Below, piece after piece: positions 1-9,254 of a stretch of 45,205 bases of DNA (the stretch's first letter is position 1; every line of letters starts with the position of its first letter). A model generated the notes under the pieces. It ran no database searches. It had not been told where the DNA came from and saw nothing but the letters and a program-made list of their open reading frames with translations. The position numbers and the translations under genes were made by a program. The DNA is taken from positions 1-45,205 of the forward strand of contig CALEMP010000047.1 of the NCBI GenBank assembly GCA_937910685.1. The letters are read 5' to 3'. The DNA is from an uncultured bacterium. Lineage in GTDB: Bacteria > Planctomycetota > UBA1135 > GCA-002686595.

Positions 1-790
1 CGTCGATCACTCCGGGGAAGGTGTCGATTTGGAGCATGTTGGCTCCGTCCGAGGGTGAGCTATCGGGGTCGGGGTGTACCTCAAAGAAAAAGCCATGCAC
101 GCTGCCCGTGGCCATGGCTGCTCTGGCCAGCACAGGCGCTAGGGTGCGGTCGCCCCCGGTAGCGTCGCCGCGACTGGCGGGTTCTTGCACCGAGTGGGTG
201 GCATCGAATACCACCAGATGATTGGTGGCTGCCATGTGCCGGAAGCCGGTCATATCGACCACCAGCCGGCCGTAGCCGAAGCTCGTGCCGCGCTCGGTGA
301 GCATTACGTTTTCGCAGCCCGAATCGGTGAGTTTGGTGGCCACGTTGCCCATGTCCCAGGGAGCCATGAACTGGCCCTTCTTCACGTTGACCGCGCGGCC
401 GGTCTTGGCGGCGGCGACCAAGAGATCGGTCTGGCGGCAGAGGAAAGCCGGGATTTGCAGGAGGTCCACCGATTCCGCCACGAGGGCACACTGGGCTGCC
501 TCGTGCACGTCGGTGACCACGGGCATTTGGAACTCAGCGCGCACTGCCGCCAGCCATTCGAGGCCCTGTTCGATGCCGATGCCGCGGCCTCCCTGGATCG
601 AGGAACGGTTTGCCTTGTCGAAGCTGGCCTTGAAGACGATGGTGGTCTCGGTTTCCTTGGCGAGCTCGGCCAAGCGTCCGGCGATCTCAAACGTCAGCTC
701 GCGATTTTCCAGGACGCAGGGGCCCGCGAGGAAAAAGGGGCGCTCGGTGGTCAGGGAATGAGCACCAAGTTGGACGGTGGGGTTTTGCAT
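1..790 (-). CDS. kdsA: 3-deoxy-8-phosphooctulonate (Kdo-8-P) synthase, 3' end cut by window edge
   Basis: The product condenses phosphoenolpyruvate with D-arabinose 5-phosphate to Kdo-8-phosphate, the first committed step of Kdo synthesis for lipopolysaccharide; it is cytoplasmic. Reading leftwards from the ATG at 790-788, 263 codons are visible and the frame is still open at base 1. The family is about 265-285 residues, so only the extreme C-terminus is missing. Diagnostic motifs are FKASFDKANRSS, QIPAFLCRQTD, KTGRAVNVKKGQF, TERGTSFGYG, DATHSVQ and HPDPDSSPSDG. The N-terminal AGPC motif places a Cys at residue 25, where metal-dependent KdsA enzymes (Aquifex type) have their metal-binding Cys and metal-independent ones (E. 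coli type) have Asn. I therefore predict the metal-dependent class. The gene diverges from the reductase gene at 901 across a 110-bp gap. Confidence 0.95.
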   Translation of the reverse strand, partial: MQNPTVQLGAHSLTTERPFFLAGPCVLENRELTFEIAGRLAELAKETETTIVFKASFDKANRSSIQGGRGIGIEQGLEWLAAVRAEFQMPVVTDVHEAAQCALVAESVDLLQIPAFLCRQTDLLVAAAKTGRAVNVKKGQFMAPWDMGNVATKLTDSGCENVMLTERGTSFGYGRLVVDMTGFRHMAATNHLVVFDATHSVQEPASRGDATGGDRTLAPVLARAAMATGSVHGFFFEVHPDPDSSPSDGANMLQIDTFPGVID

Positions 791-888
791 GGGGGGCCTT
801 ACTGGGGGAGGGATGATCCCTTCTCCGGATGTTCGGAAGTCGACTTCGTCAGGATTCTACTCCACTGGTTGGGGCGTTGCTCAAACCC

Positions 889-894
889 TAAGAT
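889..894 (+). promoter_or_regulatory. TAAGAT, putative -10 element 6 nt before the SDR start codon
   Basis: The hexamer TAAGAT ends 6 nt before the ATG at 901. A -10 box in this position would start transcription at about the A of the ATG, giving a leaderless message. No convincing -35 is visible. The same arrangement recurs upstream of five other transcription units in the window. Confidence 0.4.
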
Positions 895-900
895 AGAGCC

Positions 901-1872
901 ATGGAAGGAACATTGATCTTGGGGGGGACAGGTTTCTTGGGGGCCCATGCGGCCGCTCACTGCTTGGCGGAATCCCGTGCGACTGCGACCTTTGCCAAGC
1001 CACTGGGCTCGCCTGTCTGGGCCGTGGGCCGAGATGTGAGCCAGGTACCGCGCTTTGGCAATCCCCGGGATGGGGTTGAGTTTCTGGCTCGGGACTTGCA
1101 GCCGGAGGGAGCAGGCCGGGAGCTTCTGGAGGAGCTGAAACCTAAGCGTGTGCTCTTGCTGGCAGCCATCTCAAGGGCCCGCGCCTGCGAAGAGGACCCG
1201 AAACTGGCCGAACGCATGAATGTGGACCTGCCCCTCGAGATCGCCAATTGGTGCGGGCAGCGGGGGGCGCGTCTGTTGCATGTTTCCAGCGATCAGGTTT
1301 TTGGTGCCCAGCCTCCTCCTCTGGGGGGCTTCCGCGAAGAGGATTTGCCCGCGCCGGTTTCGACTTATGGGGACACCAAAGCCCGGGGCGAGTATGGAGT
1401 TCTGGAGAGGGCTCCCGGAGCCCTGGTGGTGCGTTTGCCCCTCCTCTTTGGGGACTCCGGCGGCCGAGGTTTGGGGGCCAGTGATTCATTGCTCCAAGCG
1501 GTGGACCGGGATGAAATGCCGCCGCTTTTTGAGGACGAGTTTCGGACGCCCCTCGAGGTGTCTCAAACCGCTGCGGCCTTGGTGGAGCTGCTCGACCGGA
1601 ACGACACGGGACTGCTTCATTTAGCTGGGCCCGAGCGTTTGTCACGCCTTGAGCTGGGGCTGATCATTCTCCGGGTCCATGGTCTGTCGGAGGAAGAGGC
1701 GCGAGCCGCTGTGACCTGCGCCCGGCAAGCGGATGTGGAGGCCGGGGCAGTTCGAGCCCCGGACACGAGTCTGTCCGGCCGGCGCGCGAAAAAACGCCTT
1801 GAATCTCCTCTCGATGGGCCCCAGAAAGCCCTGGGTCTGGCCCATGGGGGCTCGCCTGGGGACGCTTTCTAA
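901..1872 (+). CDS. SDR-family NAD(P)-dependent reductase/epimerase, RmlD-like
   Basis: This 323-residue protein has the extended short-chain dehydrogenase fold. A Rossmann nucleotide-binding motif GGTGFLG lies at residues 8-14, and the catalytic Tyr-Lys pair is in YGDTKA near residue 151, preceded by the strand LLHVSSDQVFG. The SSDQVFG stretch and the absence of a UDP-sugar epimerase signature resemble dTDP-4-dehydrorhamnose reductase (RmlD) more than GalE, but no other rhamnose gene is present, so the substrate is open. The last 60 residues are Ala/Arg-rich and less conserved-looking. The ATG at 901 is the first start in frame, and a TAAGAT hexamer ends 6 nt before it. It runs in the same direction as valS, 90 bp away. 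Confidence 0.75.
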   Translation: MEGTLILGGTGFLGAHAAAHCLAESRATATFAKPLGSPVWAVGRDVSQVPRFGNPRDGVEFLARDLQPEGAGRELLEELKPKRVLLLAAISRARACEEDPKLAERMNVDLPLEIANWCGQRGARLLHVSSDQVFGAQPPPLGGFREEDLPAPVSTYGDTKARGEYGVLERAPGALVVRLPLLFGDSGGRGLGASDSLLQAVDRDEMPPLFEDEFRTPLEVSQTAAALVELLDRNDTGLLHLAGPERLSRLELGLIILRVHGLSEEEARAAVTCARQADVEAGAVRAPDTSLSGRRAKKRLESPLDGPQKALGLAHGGSPGDAF

Positions 1873-1962
1873 GGATCCCTGCGGTCTGCCACTTGATCCT
1901 GCCGCGGGCAACGGTTGAAGTGTTCCCACGCTGGTTCCTCTTGGTCCGGCGCGCACTTCACC

Positions 1963-4629
1963 ATGGACCTATCCACCCGTTTTGAGCCCAGCGAGATCGA
2001 GGTTGACCTCTACGATCGCTGGGAGGCTTCTGGCGCTTTCACTCCCCCAAAGGAAAGCGCCCCCGACGCAAAGACCTTTACGGTCATGATCCCCCCGCCC
2101 AACGTGACGGGGGTCTTGCACATGGGCCACGCCCTCAACGGCACGATCCAGGATGTGGTGGTGCGCCATCGCCGCAAGCTGGGTTTTGAGACCCTTTGGG
2201 TCCCGGGCACGGACCATGCGGGCATCGCCACCCAAGCGGTGGTGGAAAAGCGGCTCTATGCGGAAGAACAAAAGACCCGCAAGGACGTGGGCCGCGAGGA
2301 TTTCCTACGCCGTATTTGGGAGTGGAAGGAAACCCACGGCAACATGATCTTGCACCAATTCAGGAGCCTCGGTTGTTCCTGCGATTGGACGCGCACGGCA
2401 TTTACCATGGACGATGGGCTTTCGCGTGCGGTGCGCACGGCCTTCCTTGAACTTTGGAACCGTGACCTGATCTATCGTGGGGCGCGTCTGGTCAATTGGG
2501 ATTGTGTTTTGCAGACCGCAGTTTCCGATGACGAGATCGAGTATGAATCGCGCAAGGGAAAACTCTGGCACCTGCGCTATCCCCTGACCGGCAGCGATGA
2601 ATACTTGGTGGTGGCCACCACCCGGCCCGAGACCATGCTGGGAGACACGGGCGTGGCGGTGCATCCGGACGACGAGCGTTACAAGCATCTGGTGGGGAGC
2701 ACTCTGCGCTTGCCTCTCATGGACCGTGAGATCCCTATCGTTGCGGACGAGAGCGTTGATCCCGAGTACGGTAGCGGCGCGGTCAAAATCACTCCGGGGC
2801 ACGACCCGGCGGACTATGAACGGGGTAAGCGACACAACTTGCCGATCATCAACATCCTGGAGAAGGACGGCCGCATCAACGAAAACGGCGGTTCCTTCAG
2901 TGGCTTGAAGCGCGAAGAGGCGCGCAAGAGTGTGGTGGCCGCATTTGAGGAGCTGGGCCTGCTCGAAAAGACCGAGAGCATCACCCACAACATTTCCCTT
3001 TCGGATCGCTCCAAGTCGCCGATTGAGCCTCTGGTGAGCGAACAGTGGTTCGTCAAGATGCAGCCCATGGCGAAGCCCGCCATCGCTGCCCTCAAAGAGG
3101 GCACGCTGGAATTCCGGCCCGAGCGTTGGGGCAAGGTCTATCTGCACTGGCTCGAAAATGTACAGGACTGGTGCATTTCACGGCAGCTTTGGTGGGGTCA
3201 CCAGATCCCGGTCTGGTACGACGAGGACGATGTGCCTGCGGTTTCCGTGGACGACCTGGAGATTGGTTCTGCACACCCGACCACGGGCAAGCCTATCTGC
3301 CGCCAAGATCCCGATGTGCTCGACACTTGGGCTTCTTCGTGGCTTTGGCCGATTGCCACCCTGGGTTGGCCGGACCAAACATCCTCGGACCTGCAACGCT
3401 TCTATCCCACTCAGTTCCTGTCCACCGCATCCGAGATCATTTATCTTTGGGTCGCGCGCATGGTCATGGCTGGTTATGCCTTCATGCCCGAGGACATGGG
3501 GCGCGACCGCAACCCCTTCAAAACTTGTTACATCCATGCCACGGTGCTCGACGCCAAGGGCAAGCGCATGAGCAAGTCCGCGGGAAACGGCATCGACCCC
3601 TTGGACATGATCAAGCAGTACGGCGCGGATGCCGTGCGTTTCAGCCTGTTGCTCTTGACCAAAGAGGGCCAGGATGTGCGCCTCTCCCCGGACCGTTTCG
3701 ACCAGGGTAGTCGTTTTTGCAATAAGGTCTGGAATGCAGCGCGTTTCGTGATGTTGAACCTGGAAGGGGAGCGCACAGAAACAACCGACGCCCTGGAAGA
3801 TCGCTGGATCCGTTCCGCTTTGGCCCGGGTGCGGGACGAGGTCTCCACCTGTCTTGAGGAGTACCGCTTCAACGAAGCCGCAGCCGCCCTTTACCGTTTC
3901 GTATGGAACGATTTCTGTGACTGGTATCTAGAATTGGCTAAGAGTCGCTTGACTGGTGAAGATGGCCCGGGGTCGGCGTCCGTGCGCGGAACCCTGGTAC
4001 GCGTCTTGACCGACGTCCTGGGTCTCTTGCATCCTTTCACTCCGTTCCTGTCGGAGAAACTTTTTGGTGCCCTGCACGAGGTTACCGGCGAGGCCCAGCC
4101 AGGCATGTTGATCAGTACTCCCTGGCCCGATGGGGAGGGACTCGAAATCGACGAGGATGCAGAACGCCAACTGACTCTACTGCAAGAGGCTGTGACCGCC
4201 GTGCGGCGGGTGCGGTCCTTGACCCAGGTGGGGGAACGCGTGCCCTTGGTCGCTCACATCGCGGCCCCTCGGGAGTCTGATCGAAAGATTTTGACAGCCC
4301 TCACGGAACGCATCTGCCCCCTGGCGGGCTTGTCCGAACTGAAGATAGCCGAAACCGTCGCGCGTCCTCCTGCCAGCGCTGTCAGCGTTGGCTCTGGCTT
4401 TGAGATGATCGTGCCTTTGACCGAGGATGTGGACTTTGAGAAGCTCAAGACTGTTCTTGCCGGCCGCCACAAAAAGGTTGAACAGGGTCTGATGTCCATC
4501 GACAAGAAGCTTGGCAACGCGGGTTTCTTGCGTGGGGCCGACCCCGAGGTTATCGAGAACGAAAAGGCCCGACGAGCGGAATTGGAGTTGGAGCGTGACC
4601 TCCTGTCTCGCAACTTGGCGGGGATCTAA
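1963..4629 (+). CDS. valS: Valyl-tRNA synthetase (class Ia)
   Basis: This enzyme charges tRNA-Val with valine in the cytoplasm. The 888-residue product has the class I HIGH signature as HMGH (residues 53-56), preceded by PPPNVTG, and the KMSKS loop as RMSKS (535-539) followed by AGNG. The editing (CP1) insertion includes TTRPETMLGDT and GTDHAG-type substrate motifs. An anticodon-binding domain follows, then a C-terminal Lys/Glu-rich coiled-coil arm from about residue 825 that is typical of ValRS. An upstream TTG at 1915 is in frame, but the first ATG (1963) gives the canonical N-terminus and is preferred; neither has a clear Shine-Dalgarno sequence. An intrinsic terminator follows at 4736-4762. 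Confidence 0.97.
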   Translation: MDLSTRFEPSEIEVDLYDRWEASGAFTPPKESAPDAKTFTVMIPPPNVTGVLHMGHALNGTIQDVVVRHRRKLGFETLWVPGTDHAGIATQAVVEKRLYAEEQKTRKDVGREDFLRRIWEWKETHGNMILHQFRSLGCSCDWTRTAFTMDDGLSRAVRTAFLELWNRDLIYRGARLVNWDCVLQTAVSDDEIEYESRKGKLWHLRYPLTGSDEYLVVATTRPETMLGDTGVAVHPDDERYKHLVGSTLRLPLMDREIPIVADESVDPEYGSGAVKITPGHDPADYERGKRHNLPIINILEKDGRINENGGSFSGLKREEARKSVVAAFEELGLLEKTESITHNISLSDRSKSPIEPLVSEQWFVKMQPMAKPAIAALKEGTLEFRPERWGKVYLHWLENVQDWCISRQLWWGHQIPVWYDEDDVPAVSVDDLEIGSAHPTTGKPICRQDPDVLDTWASSWLWPIATLGWPDQTSSDLQRFYPTQFLSTASEIIYLWVARMVMAGYAFMPEDMGRDRNPFKTCYIHATVLDAKGKRMSKSAGNGIDPLDMIKQYGADAVRFSLLLLTKEGQDVRLSPDRFDQGSRFCNKVWNAARFVMLNLEGERTETTDALEDRWIRSALARVRDEVSTCLEEYRFNEAAAALYRFVWNDFCDWYLELAKSRLTGEDGPGSASVRGTLVRVLTDVLGLLHPFTPFLSEKLFGALHEVTGEAQPGMLISTPWPDGEGLEIDEDAERQLTLLQEAVTAVRRVRSLTQVGERVPLVAHIAAPRESDRKILTALTERICPLAGLSELKIAETVARPPASAVSVGSGFEMIVPLTEDVDFEKLKTVLAGRHKKVEQGLMSIDKKLGNAGFLRGADPEVIENEKARRAELELERDLLSRNLAGI

Positions 4630-4735
4630 CCCCGGTTGGAGCGTTGCCGGAAAGGCGTGCTGGGGTCGTTGATGGACGAGCCCAAGGGGGCGGTCCGTGG
4701 GATGCAGGCCCAACCGATTCGGGCCCAAGGACCCT

Positions 4736-4762
4736 GCCCTCACTCCTGATGGGGGGCTTTTT
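4736..4762 (+). terminator. Intrinsic terminator downstream of valS
   Basis: A 6-bp stem (GCCCTC at 4736-4741 pairing with GGGGGC at 4752-4757, one G-U pair) encloses a 10-nt loop and is followed directly by TTTTT (4758-4762). It sits 107 nt after the valS stop, between convergent genes, in the orientation that ends valS transcription. Confidence 0.7.
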
Positions 4763-4818
4763 CACAGTGCTGGCGATGATCCTTGGGCGCCGCAGGCGGG
4801 TCTAACCCATCGCGGACC

Positions 4819-6126
4819 TTAGTCCGCCAGCATCCCGAGCAAGCGGTCCAGCACCCTTCTCCCCTGGACGCGCAGGCCGTTGTGCTCGAGCTCGTCGGTT
4901 TCCCAAACTTGAAGGTGGGGGATCTGCTGGGCGGTTTCGAGGGACAGGTCCCGCGGGACGTACATGTCGTCGGTGTAGACCGCGGCGGCGGCAGGGACTT
5001 GGTTCTGAGCGAGCGCTTTTGGATCGTAGAGCTGGGGCCAGTCGGTTTTTGCGGCCAGGAGTTGCGCAGCATCCTTGATCGGTCGTAGGGCGCCGATTTC
5101 CTCGAACATGAAGGGGTGGATCATTTCACCGTTCAGGTAGCGCAAGGGGCCGGGGCCCTCGGGGAAGCCCGGGAAGTTCTGGGCCACCGTTTGGGCGGCC
5201 CAATTGCTGGGGGCTTGTTGGGTGTAACAGGCCTCGTGCAGCACGGTGAAGAGCGGGTGGTGGTCGTGCAGGATCGCGCGCTCGTAGGCCCGCAAGAAAG
5301 CCCTGTCGGCGGGACCATCAGGGGACGCGGCGGCGGTTTCCAGCAGGTAGTGCAGGGCTTCGAACCCGTCGCCCATTCCTAGCCCTAGGCCCACCATGGA
5401 AAACCGCTTGGGCGTCAAACGGTCTCCGTCGGTCAGGCGAATGTCTTGCTCTTCCAATTGGGCATAGAGCTTGGTCAGGCATTCGGCGTCCTTGGGATAG
5501 CGCTTGAACCATTTATCGTGCTTGCCGAGGCAAATCGGATAGGTGCGCGTGTAGACATCTTCGGCGGTGGCGGTCAGGCCGGGGATGCCGCCGGTGAAGA
5601 GGACGGCCGATAGGCCTTCGGGTGCGCTTGAGAGGTAGCGCATGTTGCAGAACCCTCCGTAGCTTTGGCCCAGAGAAGTCCATGGTGCACCACCCGTGAA
5701 GTGCGGACGCATGAGTTCCAGGTCGCGCACGATGGAGTCCGAGCGGAAGTTGGCCAGGTAAGCGGCTTGCTCCACTGCACTGCCCAGGCGCGCCACGCGC
5801 TCTGCTTGGATGGGGGTGCTGAGTCCCGTGCCCCGCTCATCGGGAAGGAGTACATGGAACTGCTCGAGGGCACGTCCTAGCCAACCGCTGGTGTCCATGG
5901 GCCGCGGGGCCTCATAGCCTGGGCCTCCCTGTAAGAAAATCAACCAAGGTCGATCTTCCTCTTGGGCGCCAACGGCACGCACCTCACGGGCGAAGACTTC
6001 GATCTTTGGGCCCGCTGGATCGGCGTGATCCAAGGGAGCCTCGAACCGGTGGCCGCGGGTGACGATGCCGGCGAATTCAGCGTTCGGATCGCTGCGTAAG
6101 GGGGCGAGGGCAGAGGGGATAGGCAC
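4819..6126 (-). CDS. Alpha/beta hydrolase, proline iminopeptidase-like (peptidase family S33)
   Basis: A 435-residue cytoplasmic-looking alpha/beta hydrolase with no signal peptide. Family S33 prolyl aminopeptidases release N-terminal proline from peptides. The oxyanion-hole strand is LQGGPGYE near residue 65, where the family has HGGPG. The nucleophile elbow is GQSYGGF near residue 154, followed by a long cap region, and a late ELEHNGLR segment supplies the likely catalytic His. The start is GTG at 6126, with a purine-rich GGGGGGAG stretch 11-14 nt upstream. The gene lies 36 bp behind the SUMF1-like gene on the same strand and is probably co-transcribed with it. The length exceeds that of the short bacterial Pip (about 315 residues), so the exact substrate is uncertain. 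Confidence 0.8.
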   Translation of the reverse strand: MPIPSALAPLRSDPNAEFAGIVTRGHRFEAPLDHADPAGPKIEVFAREVRAVGAQEEDRPWLIFLQGGPGYEAPRPMDTSGWLGRALEQFHVLLPDERGTGLSTPIQAERVARLGSAVEQAAYLANFRSDSIVRDLELMRPHFTGGAPWTSLGQSYGGFCNMRYLSSAPEGLSAVLFTGGIPGLTATAEDVYTRTYPICLGKHDKWFKRYPKDAECLTKLYAQLEEQDIRLTDGDRLTPKRFSMVGLGLGMGDGFEALHYLLETAAASPDGPADRAFLRAYERAILHDHHPLFTVLHEACYTQQAPSNWAAQTVAQNFPGFPEGPGPLRYLNGEMIHPFMFEEIGALRPIKDAAQLLAAKTDWPQLYDPKALAQNQVPAAAAVYTDDMYVPRDLSLETAQQIPHLQVWETDELEHNGLRVQGRRVLDRLLGMLAD

Positions 6127-6162
6127 GGGAGAAGTGTACTCCCCCCGGCCAGCCCCTTGGGC

Positions 6163-7905
6163 TCACTTCATCCCGCGCCAGGTCCGGCGCAGGGTGGCGG
6201 GCTGGGCCTGGAAGAGAACTTTGATGGTCACCACCTTGCCGCGCAGGCGGTGGGGGATCTCTGCGGTCAGCAGCAGGCGCTCCTCATCCCGGATAGCGGG
6301 CTTGCCCTCCTCGTCCTTGTACTTGATCTTGACCTGGGCGATGGACCAACTGCTGCCCTTGGGCTTGCCTTGTTCGGGCTCATCTTTGATTGGGAGGGAA
6401 GCGGTTAGCTCTCCTGTTTTGGACTCAAAGAAAAGCAGGTTGTTGGCGCTCGGGTCGATCTTGGCCATCCACGAGGGGATGCCGCTTTCGTCGAGGGTTT
6501 CGTCCTCTTCGAGAAGCTCCTCTTCTCCGTCTTCGGTGGCTGCACGAGGCTTGACGGGTTCACCCTTGGCGCGATAGGAGACGATGTAGGTCCCCGGGGG
6601 AAGGGCTGGGTTGACCAACTCTTCGGTGGTGCTGAGGAAGCCCAACATGGCCGGACCCTGCTGGACCGTGGCCTTGTTCCAGGTGCCAGCGTTGGCTTCT
6701 TCGATGCGCTCGACGGGTACAAACGCGATGTGTTCGTATCTGTTGATCACTCGGTACGTGTCGGGCACCGCGTAATTTTGGTAGTGCTCTTGGCGCTTGC
6801 CTTTGGTGGCTGCAGCCTTGTCGTAGGCGCTGGTCTTCGAATCCCAGTATTCAAGAATGACCGCCAAGTTGCTGTCGGTCTTGGAGCCCTCGGTGCGGGC
6901 GGGGCTGCTGCGGATCTTGTTGCGGTAGACGCGCTCGGCCAGATCAAATCCGGGCTTCACGGTGCCCACGGCTCGGAAACCGAGGCCAGTGGTGCGTTGG
7001 AAACGGGCGGTGTTCCGGCGTGTGGTGCAGCGCGCTGCGATAGCCGAATTCTGGTAAGAACCGCCGAAAGCCACACGATCGTCGCCATTCCATTGGGGTT
7101 TGGGCTCGAGCTTCTTCTTGCTGGCACCCTTGTACTTGCCGGGCTTGAAACCGGGGTAGGGCAGATAGGGGGAGCTGGTCCATTCCCAGGCGTTGCCCGC
7201 CAGGTCATAGACTCCTTCCTTGGACTTGCCTTCGGGGAAAATACCCACCGGCAGCACCGCGTTGTCTTGGCGGAATTCGGAGGTGTTGGCATAGGACCCT
7301 TCGATCCATTCCTGGCCCCAGGGGTAAAAATCCTTGCCAGAGCCGCGCACTGCTCGCTGCAACTCTTCTTCGCTGGGCAGGCGCATGCCCAACCATTCAC
7401 AGTAGCCCCTGGAGTCCGTGTGGTTGACGAACATGACCGGGCGTAAGAGGTCATCGGGGGCAATGGCGTATTTGGCGCCTTCCCAATTCCTGTCCCACCA
7501 GTGCTCCGGATCCCAGGCCATTCCCTTGTTGGCGATGTCGTTCAGGAAGGCCAGGCGTGCTTCATCCACTGCCGCACTGCCCCAGTGCTGGGGCGGCCGG
7601 ACTCCGGTGGCCTGAACGTATTCGAGGTACTGCTCGTTCGTGACCTCGGTGATCATCAAGTAGTAGCTCTCGACGGCGACCGTGTGACCGGGGGTCTCGG
7701 AATCCAGGGAACGTACAAAGCGCTCGCCTTCGGCTCCGGAGCTGACCAGTCCTTGGATGACCTTGCGGTCGTTGCCGACTTCGGTGCGCCCACCCTCGAT
7801 GGTGACCATGCCCGGAGGGGCGTCCTGGGCACTAGGGCTGACGGGTGCGGGGGCCCCGGAGGAAAGGGGCAGCAGAAGAGTCAGGATAGGGATAGCAAGA
7901 ATCAT
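6163..7905 (-). CDS. Secreted SUMF1/formylglycine-generating-enzyme-like protein lacking the catalytic cysteines
   Basis: The chosen ATG at 7905 gives 580 residues with an N-terminal signal peptide (MILAIPILTLLLPLSSGAPA); upstream in-frame codons would only add a Pro/Arg-rich tail in front of it. Residues 31-315 form a SUMF1/FGE-type C-lectin-like domain with PGMVTIEGG, EVTNEQYLEYV, RPVMFVNHTDSRGYCEWLGMRL, DLAGNAWEWTSS, GGSY and GLGFRAV. In true FGE two cysteines (human C336 and C341) follow the GGSY strand. Here that stretch reads GGSYQNSAIAARC, and the only cysteines in the domain are C169 and C293, so formylglycine chemistry is unlikely. Residues 320-580 are an acidic/Lys-rich extension with no domain I recognise. 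The nearest sulfatase-like gene is 9 kb away and also lacks the FGly residue. A non-catalytic, extracytoplasmic binding role is the best guess. Confidence 0.85.
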   Translation of the reverse strand: MILAIPILTLLLPLSSGAPAPVSPSAQDAPPGMVTIEGGRTEVGNDRKVIQGLVSSGAEGERFVRSLDSETPGHTVAVESYYLMITEVTNEQYLEYVQATGVRPPQHWGSAAVDEARLAFLNDIANKGMAWDPEHWWDRNWEGAKYAIAPDDLLRPVMFVNHTDSRGYCEWLGMRLPSEEELQRAVRGSGKDFYPWGQEWIEGSYANTSEFRQDNAVLPVGIFPEGKSKEGVYDLAGNAWEWTSSPYLPYPGFKPGKYKGASKKKLEPKPQWNGDDRVAFGGSYQNSAIAARCTTRRNTARFQRTTGLGFRAVGTVKPGFDLAERVYRNKIRSSPARTEGSKTDSNLAVILEYWDSKTSAYDKAAATKGKRQEHYQNYAVPDTYRVINRYEHIAFVPVERIEEANAGTWNKATVQQGPAMLGFLSTTEELVNPALPPGTYIVSYRAKGEPVKPRAATEDGEEELLEEDETLDESGIPSWMAKIDPSANNLLFFESKTGELTASLPIKDEPEQGKPKGSSWSIAQVKIKYKDEEGKPAIRDEERLLLTAEIPHRLRGKVVTIKVLFQAQPATLRRTWRGMK

Positions 7906-8137
7906 GATGGTTGGTTCCGGGGCGCGGCCTGGGATCGGGGGGCAAGGGCTCTGCGGAGCGGTGTCTAGTCCCCCTGGGGGCCGCGGTTGCACGGGTTTAG
8001 GCGACAAAGGATAGAGTCGTGGGCCGCGCGCGCAAGCCCCAGGAGGGGGGAAGGGGCGAGATTTTTGCCAAGGCGCGGGGGAAACGCCTCAAAGGGGCCC
8101 TGGATTTCCCATGGGACCCGGCCAGGTAAATAGCCCC

Positions 8138-9187
8138 TCAGCCCTTCTCGGGGTAGATCCCCGCATCTTCTAGGTCCTTTTTGGGGGCATTGAGCCACTC
8201 GGGACCATTCTTCTCCAGGAGGCGTAGGAACACATCCAGGGTTTCCGGCTCAAAGGCCCGGCCGGACTGGGACTCGAAGAAGTCGATGGTTTTTTCCAGG
8301 TCCCAAGGGGCCTTGTAAGAGCGCCGTGAAGTCAGGCTGTCGAAAACCTCCACCAAGCAAAGAATCCGTCCCGCAGGACTGACCGCGCTGCCCTTCAGGC
8401 GGCGTGGATAGCCCGTGCCATCCCAGCGCTCGTGGTGCTCTGCGATGTAGGTACAGGCTTCGACTAGGTGCGCGTTAGAGCCCAGTTTGTTCGCGCCCAC
8501 TTCCGGGTGACGCTGGACTGCGCGGTATTCCTGGGCGGTCAGGGGGCCTTTCTTGGTCAAGAAGTTCAGGTCCTCCAGATAGATCTTGCCGTAGTCGTGG
8601 GCGATAGCGGCCAATTCCAAACGTTCGATGGTCTGTCGATCGATACCCAGTTGCTCGGCGATTTGACGGCAATAGGAGCGCGTGCGCTCCCCGTGACCAG
8701 CGGTGTAGGGGTCGACCCTTTCGATGGTTTTGGCCACCATGTCCGAGAGGATGTTGACTAAGTCCCCGAAACTCACGTCTTCCCGGTGGATCTGCTGTTC
8801 CTTGAGGGCACGATGCAGGACCGTGGCCAGCATGTTCGGATCCACTGGTTTTTGCAGGTAATCCCGGGCGCCCATCTTCATAGCGGCCACAGCACCATCC
8901 ACGGCGGGCTGGCCGGTCATCAGGATCACGATTGAGCGGGGGGATGTGTCTCGGCAGGCGGCAAGGACAGCGGCACCTTCGTCCCGGCCGTCAAAAAACA
9001 CATCGGTGACCACCGCTTCAAAGGGGCGACCCCGGGCGGCGGCCTCTTCGATCAAGCGCGAAGCGCGCCCGGCGTCCAATTCCTGGGTGGTCTCAAAACC
9101 CTGACTCTTCAGGACAATGCTGAGAATCTCGAGGGTTGACCTCTCATCATCCACCAGGAGTACGGTGGGGCGTCGGTGTCCAATCAT
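8138..9187 (-). CDS. Response regulator with HD-GYP cyclic-di-GMP phosphodiesterase output domain
   Basis: This 349-residue protein joins a receiver domain (residues 7-125) to an HD-GYP domain (about 140-340). Receiver residues are intact: acidic pair D13/D14, phospho-acceptor D62 in VVTDVFF, T91 and K113 (LQKPVDP). The phosphodiesterase has HD at 197-198 (AHDYGK), H251/H252 and the GYP motif at 259-261 in HHERWDGTGYP, so hydrolysis of c-di-GMP is predicted. No sensor kinase gene is adjacent, so the partner is encoded elsewhere. The start is ATG at 9187. A TATAAG sequence about 38 nt upstream (minus strand) and an AAAGAGG tract give this gene a conventional leader, unlike several neighbours. 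Confidence 0.93.
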   Translation of the reverse strand: MIGHRRPTVLLVDDERSTLEILSIVLKSQGFETTQELDAGRASRLIEEAAARGRPFEAVVTDVFFDGRDEGAAVLAACRDTSPRSIVILMTGQPAVDGAVAAMKMGARDYLQKPVDPNMLATVLHRALKEQQIHREDVSFGDLVNILSDMVAKTIERVDPYTAGHGERTRSYCRQIAEQLGIDRQTIERLELAAIAHDYGKIYLEDLNFLTKKGPLTAQEYRAVQRHPEVGANKLGSNAHLVEACTYIAEHHERWDGTGYPRRLKGSAVSPAGRILCLVEVFDSLTSRRSYKAPWDLEKTIDFFESQSGRAFEPETLDVFLRLLEKNGPEWLNAPKKDLEDAGIYPEKG

Positions 9188-9254
9188 TTGATGTTTCTGG
9201 CCTCTTTCCGGTTCTCTTTCTGACTCTCTTATAGCATCCCCCCCCGAGTAATGG

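Noticed and set aside
185..916. A 243-codon open frame on the plus strand opposite kdsA
   Set aside because: It lies antisense to a complete set of KdsA motifs, is rich in His/Gly/Ala as shadow frames are in GC-rich DNA, and matches nothing recognisable.
2305..3147. A 280-codon minus-strand frame inside valS
   Set aside because: Antisense to the valS editing domain; no family pattern and typical shadow composition.
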